Assembly (NCBI RefSeq): GCF_001675165.1
Contig: NZ_LROS01000077.1
Location: 1-64,000 of the forward strand
DNA: 64,000 nucleotides
Source: Clostridium ragsdalei P11
Lineage (GTDB): Bacteria; Bacillota; Clostridia; Clostridiales; Clostridiaceae
Reading direction: 5' to 3'
The number at the start of each line of letters is the position of its first letter. The stretch's first letter is position 1. The notes beneath the pieces are model-generated. The model had not been told where the DNA came from, did not search any database, and worked only from the letters and a program-made list of their open reading frames with translations. The translations under genes were made by a program, and so were the position numbers. Positions 56,707 to 64,000 of this stretch are shown one piece after another.

Positions 56707-56958
56707 ATGAGAGTTCACATCAAGTCAGGTAAAATTAGATTTGTAATACCTTGCCCTATAGCTTTTCTAAAGTTTGGGCTTTCTATTGCAGGATCTTCTT
56801 TTATACAAAAGCATATTCCTGAGAAAGATAAAAGATATGTAAATATGATTGATTTTAAGAAACTTTCAAAGTGTATGGACATTTTAAAAGAATACAGAGG
56901 ATTAAAACTTGTTGAAGTAAAATCCAAAGATGGCAGTTATGTTGCCATAATTGTATAG
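56707..56958 (+). CDS. Small hypothetical protein, related to the preceding gene
   Basis: 83 residues with no signal peptide. The beginning (RVHIKSGKIRFVIPCPIAFLKFG) resembles the VNVNLPVKFVKTML stretch of the previous protein, and the end (LKLVEVKSKDGSYVAIIV) resembles its end (KIVDVKSANGDIVEVSIE), so the two share one domain. It starts 12 bases after it, SD AAAGGAGAAA. Function unknown. Confidence 0.75.
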   Translation: MRVHIKSGKIRFVIPCPIAFLKFGLSIAGSSFIQKHIPEKDKRYVNMIDFKKLSKCMDILKEYRGLKLVEVKSKDGSYVAIIV

Positions 56959-57008
56959 ACAAAGTTCACAATATTTCAAATATTATATTAATTAAGTAGG
57001 CGATAGAA

Positions 57009-58280
57009 ATGAAAAATAATAAAAATTTACTATGTTATATGCTCGGAAGATTTATATCTTATATTGGTACGGGAATACAACAGGTAGCAATACCGCTGTA
57101 TATATTGGATATAACTCATTCTGGAATTATGATGGGTATATTTTCAGCAGTTAATTTAGTCCCTAATGTTATAACTTTACCTTTTGCAGGTATTTTAGGG
57201 GATAGGAAAAACAGAAAAAACATTATGGTACTAGCTGACTTTGGAAGAGGAATTTTAGTATTAGCTTTAGCACTTTTGGTTGCTGAGAAAAATTTAAGTA
57301 TCTATATGCTGTTTTTACTACAGGCCTTTATTTCAATTATGGATGGAATCTTCTTAGCTTCATCTACGGCAATTCTTCCAGAGCTTGTTTGCGAAGATGA
57401 ACTTATGAAAGCAACTTCCTTAAGAGGAGGAAGTGATGCAATTTCTATGATTATAGGGCCTGCTCTTGGAGGTATAATATATGGGCTTGCTGGTATGAAG
57501 ACAGTATTTTGTCTAAATGGTCTGTCTTTTATAATATCAGCAGTATGCTCTATGCTCATAATTTATAAAAATATAGATACAGAAAAAGGGAAAATAACTG
57601 TAAAGTCTTTTTTTACAGAAAATGGAGAGGTAATAGGCTTTATAAGGAAAAGTAGAGCTTTAATGCAGTTAACTGTATTTTTCATGGTAGCTAATTTACT
57701 TGTAGCTCCTTTTGCAGATATAGTACTTCCTTTTGTATTGAAAAAATGTATAGGGTTTGGTTCACAGCAGTATGGGTATTTAATTTCGTTCTTTACTTTA
57801 GGTATACTTTTAGGAAATATAGCTCTTGGAACTTACTTAAATAAATTTAGCACAAAGACAATTATAAAGAGGGCACTTATATTTGAAGCAGGTGTATTTT
57901 TCATATTTGCATTTTCCTTGCATCCAGCTTCAGTAAAATATTTTGGAGGACATGACTTAAAACTATTTGTAATTTTGGGTATTGTAACATTTTTAATAGG
58001 TTTATCCAATTCAGGAATCAATACTCCTATGAGTGTAAATTTACAAAAGATGGTTCCAAATGAAATGCGTTCAAGGTTTTTTGCAATACTAGGTGTATTT
58101 TGTCAGGGAGCTATTCCTTTAGGGGCAATTATATATGGCTTTGTTCTAGATAAATTTCCTTACTATTATATACTTCTTACTATAGTACTAATATTTTCTC
58201 TTGTAACTGCAATTTTTATGATAAAGGCAGTTCCAGAAGCTTATGAACCTGAGACACCAAAAAATCTTGAGAAAGCATGA
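57009..58280 (+). CDS. MFS transporter (DHA3-like efflux type)
   Basis: 423 residues, 12 TM helices. It has FAGILGDRKNRKNIMVLADFGRG (loop 2-3 motif A region; key residues GxLxDRxxRK) and begins LGRFISYIGTGIQQVAIPLYI, as in macrolide/enterobactin-type exporters. It is the last gene of the DUF2089 operon. The SD is weak (AGGCGATAGAA). It is probably an exporter controlled by the zinc-ribbon protein; the substrate is unknown. Confidence 0.88.
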   Translation: MKNNKNLLCYMLGRFISYIGTGIQQVAIPLYILDITHSGIMMGIFSAVNLVPNVITLPFAGILGDRKNRKNIMVLADFGRGILVLALALLVAEKNLSIYMLFLLQAFISIMDGIFLASSTAILPELVCEDELMKATSLRGGSDAISMIIGPALGGIIYGLAGMKTVFCLNGLSFIISAVCSMLIIYKNIDTEKGKITVKSFFTENGEVIGFIRKSRALMQLTVFFMVANLLVAPFADIVLPFVLKKCIGFGSQQYGYLISFFTLGILLGNIALGTYLNKFSTKTIIKRALIFEAGVFFIFAFSLHPASVKYFGGHDLKLFVILGIVTFLIGLSNSGINTPMSVNLQKMVPNEMRSRFFAILGVFCQGAIPLGAIIYGFVLDKFPYYYILLTIVLIFSLVTAIFMIKAVPEAYEPETPKNLEKA

Positions 58281-58289
58281 TTAAATATT

Positions 58290-58505
58290 AACTCAACTTC
58301 CGAAGTTTAGAAACTTTGCGAAGCAAAGTTTTTGAAAATAACAAAGTTCAAATAACAAAGAACAGATAAAGATGATTTTCATCGTACCTCAGGAAATCTA
58401 TAATTTTAATATTTTCTGACGTTAGGAAGAAAATTATCCTTATTTGATATTTGAACTTTGAATTTTGTTATATAAAAAAATTACTTCGCAATTTTTTTAT
58501 ATTAA
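58290..58505. repeat. Family R palindrome, variant interior
   Basis: The left end CTCAACTTCCG...TGCGAAGCAAAG is like other R copies. The interior is AGTTCAAATAACAAAG...GATGATTTTC / GAAAATTATCCTTATTTGATATTTGAACTT. It fills the gap between the MFS and kinase-like genes. Confidence 0.65.
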
Positions 58506-58612
58506 GTGAAAATTTCGTATGTAGGAAATTTGAGGTATTAATTTTTAAAAGTAGCAGAATTGAATATTTTTAATACTATATAGTATACAAGCTTTTAATT
58601 CGTAGTTGAAGC

Positions 58613-58643
58613 CCTTTGTTTTTATGCTACATAAAAACAAAGG
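58613..58643 (+). promoter_or_regulatory. Hairpin overlapping the SD of the kinase-like gene
   Basis: A perfect 14-bp stem with a 3-base loop: CCTTTGTTTTTATG / CATAAAAACAAAGG. The right arm's final AAAGG is part of the SD AAAGGAGG, so the structure could block or meter ribosome access. Confidence 0.75.
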
Positions 58644-58653
58644 AGGTGTTATT

Positions 58654-59202
58654 TTGAAAAAAGAATATTCTCATTCTAAATTCCATGATGTTGAATTAAA
58701 AGATTGTAAATATTTAGGACAAGGCCACAGCGGCAGAGTTTATCTTATGCCAGATGGAAAAGTTCTTAAAATATTTAAAAGCTCAACTAGCTGCAAAGCT
58801 GAATTTGATATATTAAAATCTGTAGAAGGAAGTCCCCATTTTCCCAAGGCTTATAAATTGGGAGATCATTATATGATAAGAGAATATGTAGGTGGAATGA
58901 ATGTGTATGATTATATAAAAAAATATGGATTGAACAGATCCTTTGTACTAAAGGTAGTAGATTTAGTTGATCATATGAAAAAACTAGGATTTACGAAATT
59001 AGAAGTTAGATTTCCACACCTATTTGTTCAAGAAGATGGTACGCTCATGCTGATAGACCCGAGAAAAAGTTATGAAGAATATATACCTTATCCTAAGTCC
59101 TTTTTTAGGAAACTTAAAAATATGGGACTTCTAGATAAGTTTATACAAATATTAGAAGAAGAAAGAAAAGGTTTGAAATGGATAGAATATATTAAAAGAT
59201 AA
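58654..59202 (+). CDS. Small serine/threonine kinase-like protein (YrzF/Bud32-like)
   Basis: About 182 residues. Kinase-fold signs: the glycine loop LGQGHSGRVYLMPDGKVLKIF with Lys, a hinge IREYVGG, a catalytic-loop-like KLEVRFPHLFV and a metal-loop-like LMLIDPRKS replacing DFG. It is short, lacking the C-lobe end of classical kinases. The start is TTG at 58654, 7 bases after AGGAGG; upstream in-frame codons lie within the hairpin. The substrate is unknown. Confidence 0.82.
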   Translation: MKKEYSHSKFHDVELKDCKYLGQGHSGRVYLMPDGKVLKIFKSSTSCKAEFDILKSVEGSPHFPKAYKLGDHYMIREYVGGMNVYDYIKKYGLNRSFVLKVVDLVDHMKKLGFTKLEVRFPHLFVQEDGTLMLIDPRKSYEEYIPYPKSFFRKLKNMGLLDKFIQILEEERKGLKWIEYIKR

Positions 59203-59212
59203 GTAGAAAATG

Positions 59213-59250
59213 AGAGAGATTGCAGTTAAAATTGATTAACTGCAATCTTT
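59213..59250 (+). terminator. Terminator after the kinase-like gene
   Basis: GATTGCAGTTAA / TTAACTGCAATC with a 6-base loop, followed by TTTTAT. Confidence 0.85.
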
Positions 59251-59418
59251 TATATTTAAAATGATTTTTTATAATGTATTTTAAATAAATATGAATAAAA
59301 CAATGTATTTATTTAAAGTACATTGTTCTAAAAATGAATACTTTATTGTAATAATATGCATTTTATATTGAAATTAGGCATTTTATAAGGTATAATGAAT
59401 AATGTATAAATTATATAA

Positions 59419-59461
59419 GGGCGTGTAGGTTTGAGTAATTACACCAACTGCATGCCCTTTT
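59419..59461 (+). promoter_or_regulatory. Possible structured leader before the permease genes
   Basis: AAGGGCGTG pairs with CATGCCCTT around a 25-base loop containing TTGAGTAATTACACC, followed by TTGC. It might be a terminator/attenuator. It matches no riboswitch that I know. The rest of the 59251-59538 gap is AT-rich with a weak hairpin near 59290-59325. Confidence 0.4.
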
Positions 59462-59538
59462 GCAATATGGTATATTTTTATGCATTTGATAAAAATATAT
59501 GAAATTTATACTTTAAACATTAATAAAGGGGGCATTTT

Positions 59539-60942
59539 ATGAACATTTTTAAGAAAAAGTCGCTTGAACAACTTAAAGACAGTGTAAAAAAGACAGGTTT
59601 GAAGAAAAACCTTAAAGCAACAGATATAGCGGCTTTGGGAATTGGGGCTGTTGTTGGAGTTGGAATTTTTGTAGCAACTGGTGAGGGAGCTCATGCAGCT
59701 GGTCCAGGAATCATACTTTCATTTTTCTTATGTGGAATAGTAGCTTGTCTTTGTGGATTATGTTATTGTGAGCTTGCTACCATGTTTCCAGTAGCAGGAA
59801 GTACATATTCCTATGCTTATATAGCATTTGGAGAATTTGTGGCAATGGTTATTGGATGGTGTTTAACTGCTGAATATTTAGTTGCAGTTAGTGCAGTTGC
59901 TTCTGGATGGTCTGGAACCTTTAGAGGTATTTTGCAAAATGCAGGGATTACACTGCCTCATGCAATTAGTGCATCTCCAGCCAAGGGCGGAATAATAGAT
60001 TTGCCAGCTGTGTTTATAATACTAGTATTAGCTTGTCTTTTATACTATGGAATGCAGGAAAGTGCAAAAGTTAATAATATTATTGTTGGTGTGAAAGTAT
60101 TTGTAATACTCTTATTTATTTTCCTTGGAGTATCTCATATAAAGCCATCTAATTATGCACCTTTTATGCCTTTTGGATGGAAAGGTGTTTTCACAGGAGC
60201 AAGTACGGTGTTTTTCTCATATATAGGATTCGATTCTATTTCAACTGCAGCAGAGGAAGCTAAAAACCCTAAAAAAGATGTATCACGTGGAATTATAATG
60301 TGTCTTATAGTAGTTAGTATACTGTATATTTCCGTTGCAGTTGTACTTACTGGAATGGTTCCGTTTAAGGAAATAGTTTCAGAAAATGCTGTACCTGCTG
60401 CACTTGCAAGGGTTGGCATTAACTGGGGATCAGCACTTGTAGGTGTTGGAGCTATTCTTGGAATGATTTCCACTATGATAGCTATGCTTTATGGTCAGAT
60501 TAGAATATTTATGGTTATGTCTAGAGATGGATTACTTCCTAAAGCATTTTCAAAAATTCACAGCGTACACAAAACTCCGTATATTTCTACCATATTGACA
60601 GGCATTATAGCTTCCATAATAGCTGGACTCTTACCTCTTGATATTATTGTAGAGTTTTTGAGTATAGGTACATTGTTGAGTTTTGTAGTGGTATCAATAG
60701 GCGTTATTTATTTGAGAAAGGCAATGCCTGATATAGAAAGAAAGTTTAAATGTCCGGGAGTGCCTTTTACACCTGTAATAACTGTATTGTGCTGCCTTGT
60801 ACTTTTGGCATCAATGCGTGCAATAACCTGGATAGGATTTTGTGTATGGCTTGCTATAGGTATAGTATTTTACTTTACTTATGGAAGAACTCATAGTGTT
60901 GTTCAGAACGAAAATTTGGACGAGAGTTCCCACAGCGCATAA
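59539..60942 (+). CDS. APC family amino acid permease (CAT/YfnA-like)
   Basis: 467 residues, 12 or more TM helices. The first helix is ALGIGAVVGVGIFVATGEGAHAAGP and the family motif is FIGFDSISTAAEEAKNPKKDVSRGI (shown to place it, key residues FDSISTAAEEAKNP). It is a cationic or branched amino-acid transporter of the YfnA group; the exact substrate is unclear. The start ATG follows AAAGGGGG. A close paralogue follows 56 bases downstream. Confidence 0.93.
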   Translation: MNIFKKKSLEQLKDSVKKTGLKKNLKATDIAALGIGAVVGVGIFVATGEGAHAAGPGIILSFFLCGIVACLCGLCYCELATMFPVAGSTYSYAYIAFGEFVAMVIGWCLTAEYLVAVSAVASGWSGTFRGILQNAGITLPHAISASPAKGGIIDLPAVFIILVLACLLYYGMQESAKVNNIIVGVKVFVILLFIFLGVSHIKPSNYAPFMPFGWKGVFTGASTVFFSYIGFDSISTAAEEAKNPKKDVSRGIIMCLIVVSILYISVAVVLTGMVPFKEIVSENAVPAALARVGINWGSALVGVGAILGMISTMIAMLYGQIRIFMVMSRDGLLPKAFSKIHSVHKTPYISTILTGIIASIIAGLLPLDIIVEFLSIGTLLSFVVVSIGVIYLRKAMPDIERKFKCPGVPFTPVITVLCCLVLLASMRAITWIGFCVWLAIGIVFYFTYGRTHSVVQNENLDESSHSA

Positions 60943-60998
60943 TTAAATTTTAATACCTATTTACATTGCATTTTAAATGCACAAGGATGTGGAAATTT

Positions 60999-62408
60999 AT
61001 GAATATTTTTAAAAAGAAACCTATTGATCAATTGATGGATAGTGTAAAAAAAACAGATTTAAAGAGAAATCTTAAAGCAAGAGATATAGCAGCACTCGGA
61101 ATTGGAGCTGTTGTGGGAGTTGGAATTTTTGTAGCAACTGGAGAAGGAGCTCATGCAGCTGGCCCTGCAATTATACTTTCATTTATTTTAGCTGGTATAG
61201 TGGCTTGCCTATGCGGTCTGTGTTATTGTGAACTTGTAACTATGTTTCCGGTAGCAGGAAGTACTTATTCTTATGCGTATATAGCATTTGGAGAATTTGT
61301 GGCAATGATTATTGGATGGTGTTTAACTGCTGAATATTCAGTTGCAGCTAGTGCAGTTGCATCTGGATGGTCTGGAACCTTTAGAGGCATCTTGCAATCT
61401 GTGGGAATTACACTTCCCCAGGCAATTAGTGCATCTCCATCTAAAGGTGGGATAATAGATCTTCCGGCTGTTCTTATAATATTAATTTTAACAGGGCTTT
61501 TATGTTATGGAATGAGTGAGAGTGCAAAAGTAAATGATATTATTGTTGGTGTGAAAATATTTATAATACTTCTTTTTATTGTTTTAGGATTATCACACAT
61601 ACATATAGCTAATTATAAACCTTTCATGCCTTATAGCTGGAAGGGCGTTTTTACAGGAGCAAGTACAGTATTTTTCTCTTTTTTAGGATTTGATGCAATT
61701 GCTACATCTGCAGAAGAAGCTGAAGATCCTAAAAAAGGTGTATCAAGGGGAATTATACTATGTCTTATGGTTGTTTGTTTCCTTTATGTTTCAGTAGCAG
61801 CAGTGCTTACAGGAATTGTACCTTATAAAGAGATAATTTCAGAAAATGCCCTGCCTGCTGCACTCCAAAGAATCGGAATAAACTGGGGCTCAGCTCTTGT
61901 AGGAGTTGGGGCTATTCTTGGAATGATTTCCACCATGATTGCTGTTTTATATGGACAAGTTAGGGTATTTATGGCTATGTCTAGAGATGGGTTAATTCCT
62001 GAGGTTTTTTGCAAGATACACAAAACCCATAAAACTCCATACATTGCCACAATAATAGCAGGTAGTATAGCTGCTGCTATAGCAGGATTTTTACCTCTTG
62101 ATATTATTATGGAATTTGTAAGTATAGGTACATTATTGAGCTTTATGGTTGTGTCTGCTGGAGTTATATATCTTAGAAAAACTATGCCAGGAATTGAAAG
62201 AAGATTTAAATGTCCGGGAGTACCCTTTACGCCTATAGTAACTATATTGTGTTGTCTGGCCCTTTTGGTATCAATGCGTGCAATAACCTGGATAGGATTT
62301 TGCGTATGGCTTGTTATAGGTATAGTGGTGTACTTTACTTATGGAAGATTTCACAGTGTTGTTCAAAACGAGGAACCACAAGCTTTTCGTCAATTAAATA
62401 GTAAGTAA
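60999..62408 (+). CDS. APC family amino acid permease, tandem paralogue
   Basis: About 469 residues, very similar along its whole length to the upstream permease and starting MNIFKKKPIDQL. Long stretches are almost identical in DNA, for example around 61289-61396 versus 59829-59937. I chose the ATG at 60999 (SD AAGGA) since it matches the paralogue's start; an upstream in-frame ATG adds 11 residues with no counterpart. The two were made by local duplication. Confidence 0.93.
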   Translation: MNIFKKKPIDQLMDSVKKTDLKRNLKARDIAALGIGAVVGVGIFVATGEGAHAAGPAIILSFILAGIVACLCGLCYCELVTMFPVAGSTYSYAYIAFGEFVAMIIGWCLTAEYSVAASAVASGWSGTFRGILQSVGITLPQAISASPSKGGIIDLPAVLIILILTGLLCYGMSESAKVNDIIVGVKIFIILLFIVLGLSHIHIANYKPFMPYSWKGVFTGASTVFFSFLGFDAIATSAEEAEDPKKGVSRGIILCLMVVCFLYVSVAAVLTGIVPYKEIISENALPAALQRIGINWGSALVGVGAILGMISTMIAVLYGQVRVFMAMSRDGLIPEVFCKIHKTHKTPYIATIIAGSIAAAIAGFLPLDIIMEFVSIGTLLSFMVVSAGVIYLRKTMPGIERRFKCPGVPFTPIVTILCCLALLVSMRAITWIGFCVWLVIGIVVYFTYGRFHSVVQNEEPQAFRQLNSK

Positions 62409-62575
62409 CAACTTTTGCACATATGAAATATTGCGAAGCAAAGCTTCGCAAGTTAAGAATTAATAATGAAAAATTAATAGTGAAGGATGATTTTTTAGCT
62501 GCCGCAAAAAATCCACATTAACTATTAATTCTTAATTCTTAACTATTAACTAAAAAAGTTGAGTCAACAAATAAA
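62408..62575. repeat. Family R palindrome, short form
   Basis: GCGAAGCAAAGCTTCGCAAG then TTAAGAATTAATAATG...GATGATTTTTTAGCT / AAAAAATCCACATTAACTATTAATTCTTAAT. It lacks the long middle hairpins of the 33656 and 51852 copies. Confidence 0.7.
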
Positions 62576-62620
62576 AGAGCCTACAGCTACTTTCAAAAGT
62601 AGCCGTAGGCTCTTTTATTT
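62566..62620. terminator. Strong bidirectional terminator
   Basis: AAAAGAGCCTACAGCTACTTT and AAAGTAGCCGTAGGCTCTTTT with one mismatch, flanked by A- and T-rich tracts. It ends the permease operon. Confidence 0.9.
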
Positions 62621-62704
62621 GTAAGTTAAATGGTTAAAATTAAGAAGTGTACAATTAATATGAAATAAAGGAAACAAAGCAGGTGCAGCCCCTTTATTTT
62701 AATA

Positions 62705-62731
62705 TAAATTTATTGTAAAAAGTGTCGATAT
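62705..62731 (+). promoter_or_regulatory. SigD (sigma-28) flagellar-type promoter
   Basis: TAAA (62705-62708), 15-base spacer, GTCGATAT (62724-62731): close to the TAAA-N15-GCCGATAT consensus of motility genes, and it precedes a chemotaxis receptor. Confidence 0.78.
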
Positions 62732-62789
62732 ACTATAATATAATCAGATGAATAATATTATTCACACACATGAATAGGAGGGTTATTAT

Positions 62790-64000
62790 ATGAAATGGTT
62801 TTCGAACATAAAAATTCTAAAAAAACTGCTGACATCATTTATTATAGTATCAGTGCTTACAGGAATAGTTGGAATGATCTCTATTATCAAGATGGGAAAA
62901 ATAAATGGAAATTTGAACAATATATATAATGTAGATTTAAAGGGGACAAACGATCTTCAACAATTAAAGGGAAATTTAATGGCAATTAGAGGAGATATGC
63001 TTATAATTACTGATCCTTCAAATAAGAGTGACTTAAAAGTTATAACAGATGAAATTAGTAGTTTAAAAGATAAAAATACTAAAATAATATCAGATTATAA
63101 AGCTACTATCAATACTGATGAAGATAAGCAGCTGTTTGCACAATTTGAACAATATTTAGGAAGTTGGAGAGATTCCCGTGAAAATGTTATTAGTTTAGTT
63201 CAGCAGGGAAATTATGAAGCTGCAAAAGAGCAATTTGTTAAGTCTGAAGCTTATAGAGCAAAAATGGTTACAGTGCTCGATAAAGAAATAAATTTAAATA
63301 TGAAAATGGCTGAAGCTGATTATAAAGACAGCATAAGTCAGTACAAGTCTTCCTTTAGCATGATGGTTATTGGAATAATTGTAAGTATAGTTTGTTCTGT
63401 TTTACTTGGATTTATTGTTGCAAAGGATATTAATACTCCAATTTTAAAAATTAAAAAATTTGCAAATGAATTTGCTGAATTTGATTTTTCTTCACCTATA
63501 GAAATGTCCAGAAAAGATGAATTGGGAGAAGCTGCCTTAGCACTTAACAAAGGTCAAAAGAATATAACTGATTTAATTAGAACAATTATGGCAAGCTCTG
63601 ATGAAATGAGCAGTTCTAGTGAAGAATTATCTGCAACTGCAGAAGAGCTTTCAGCGAAGTCTGAAGATATGGATAATTCAGTGAAAGTTGTAGTAAGCAA
63701 TGTAGAGGAAACAAGTGCGGCATTTGAAGAGATAACTGCATCTGTAGAAGAAGTGGATTCAAGTGTAAATGAATTGTCTGCAAAAGCTGTAGATGGAAGT
63801 AGTAAAGCCAATGAATCCAAAAAAAATGCTGTTGCTGTACAAAGTAAGGGAAAAACAGCTATAGAAACAACACAAGAATTATATAAGCAAAAAAGAGAGA
63901 ATATGGTAAAAGCTATTGAAGATGGAAAAGTAGTAGAAGAAATAAGAGAAATGGCAGAAACTATTGCAGGAATAGCAGATCAAACCAATTTACTTGCACT
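62790..64000 (+). CDS. Methyl-accepting chemotaxis protein (partial)
   Basis: 403 codons are present; the frame runs off the right edge. TM1 (about 10-30), a four-helix-bundle ligand domain (about 35-185), TM2 (about 190-212), HAMP (about 213-265) and the first part of the cytoplasmic signalling helix, ending EMAETIAGIADQTNLLA at the conserved hairpin tip. The start ATG follows AGGAGGGTTATTAT. It has a SigD promoter, so it is expressed with motility genes. The ligand is unknown. Confidence 0.95.
   Translation, partial: MKWFSNIKILKKLLTSFIIVSVLTGIVGMISIIKMGKINGNLNNIYNVDLKGTNDLQQLKGNLMAIRGDMLIITDPSNKSDLKVITDEISSLKDKNTKIISDYKATINTDEDKQLFAQFEQYLGSWRDSRENVISLVQQGNYEAAKEQFVKSEAYRAKMVTVLDKEINLNMKMAEADYKDSISQYKSSFSMMVIGIIVSIVCSVLLGFIVAKDINTPILKIKKFANEFAEFDFSSPIEMSRKDELGEAALALNKGQKNITDLIRTIMASSDEMSSSSEELSATAEELSAKSEDMDNSVKVVVSNVEETSAAFEEITASVEEVDSSVNELSAKAVDGSSKANESKKNAVAVQSKGKTAIETTQELYKQKRENMVKAIEDGKVVEEIREMAETIAGIADQTNLLA

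Noticed and set aside
59419-59461. T-box leader for the amino acid permeases
   Set aside because: There is no T-box sequence (TGGNACCGCG-like) and no specifier stem; only one hairpin is present.
62667-62697. GGAAACAAAGCAGGTGCAGCC as a possible c-di-GMP riboswitch
   Set aside because: The conserved GEMM blocks are missing; the bases form a simple AATAAAGG/CCTTTATT hairpin, and the SigD promoter lies downstream of it.

Overview
The window looks like chromosomal DNA of a low-GC, spore-forming anaerobic Firmicute, most probably a Clostridium of the acetogen/solventogen type. The reasons are the strongly AT-rich intergenic DNA, purine-rich Shine-Dalgarno (SD) sites before almost every gene, the prkA-yhbH-spoVR sporulation set, a SleB-type hydrolase, CWB2 cell-wall repeats, and many clostridial riboswitches. 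The species is inferred, not shown. No rRNA, tRNA, CRISPR array, prophage or intact transposase was seen; only the first 47 codons of a possible DNA-binding or transposase protein lie at the left edge.

Layout. 0.2-4.6 kb: minus-strand operon prkA-yhbH-spoVR. 5.1-8.8 kb: MarR-controlled multidrug efflux operon (two HlyD-type adaptors, an EmrB-type pump, MarR) with a clear promoter/operator. 9.0-13.7 kb: carA and carB behind a PyrR-type attenuator. 13.8-15.0 kb: an M20 amidohydrolase between two inverted GGTGCC-type repeats. 15.1-19.8 kb: a PrpR-like sigma-54 activator divergent from an isocitrate-lyase-superfamily lyase with a textbook -24/-12 promoter, then an MFS carrier. 20.2-26.0 kb: a two-component system divergent from GT2, GtrA and GT39 surface-glycosylation genes. 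26.5-29.4 kb: hemA-hemL under a cobalamin riboswitch. 29.8-33.6 kb: an Amj-like flippase, galU and a second GT39 enzyme. 34.0-37.8 kb: DNRLRE/DUF6385 protein, a DUF6385 protein with a 31-residue tandem repeat, and a GT2-TPR glycosyltransferase. 37.9-41.2 kb: two-component system with an ABC transporter. 41.3-44.5 kb: SAM-I riboswitch, metN, metI and a larA-like gene. 44.6-49.0 kb: autoregulated GntR plus DUF1648 protein, CWB2 protein and a zinc-ribbon LRR protein. 49.4-53.4 kb: aminotransferase, a SleB/LysM hydrolase behind a c-di-AMP riboswitch, and a DUF116 protein. 53.4-58.3 kb: a second MarR/EmrB pair and a DUF2089/SHOCT-like/MFS operon. 58.6-64.0 kb: a small kinase-like protein, two tandem amino-acid permeases, and a chemotaxis receptor running off the right edge.

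The least explained part is the intergenic DNA. Three repeat families recur. Family P is a set of 180-310 bp nested palindromes that share an asymmetric loop, TGAGGTACGAGTTT, while their stems vary with compensating changes. Family R is a set of GTTAAGAATTAAT-bounded palindromes, sometimes nested inside P remnants. Family M is a set of roughly 130-280 bp non-autonomous elements with IS200/IS605-like ends. One M element interrupts a P palindrome whose uninterrupted sister lies 4.4 kb away, which fixes the insertion at 128 bp. Another sits in the 5' leader of a marR gene. These families are the best candidates here for something undescribed.
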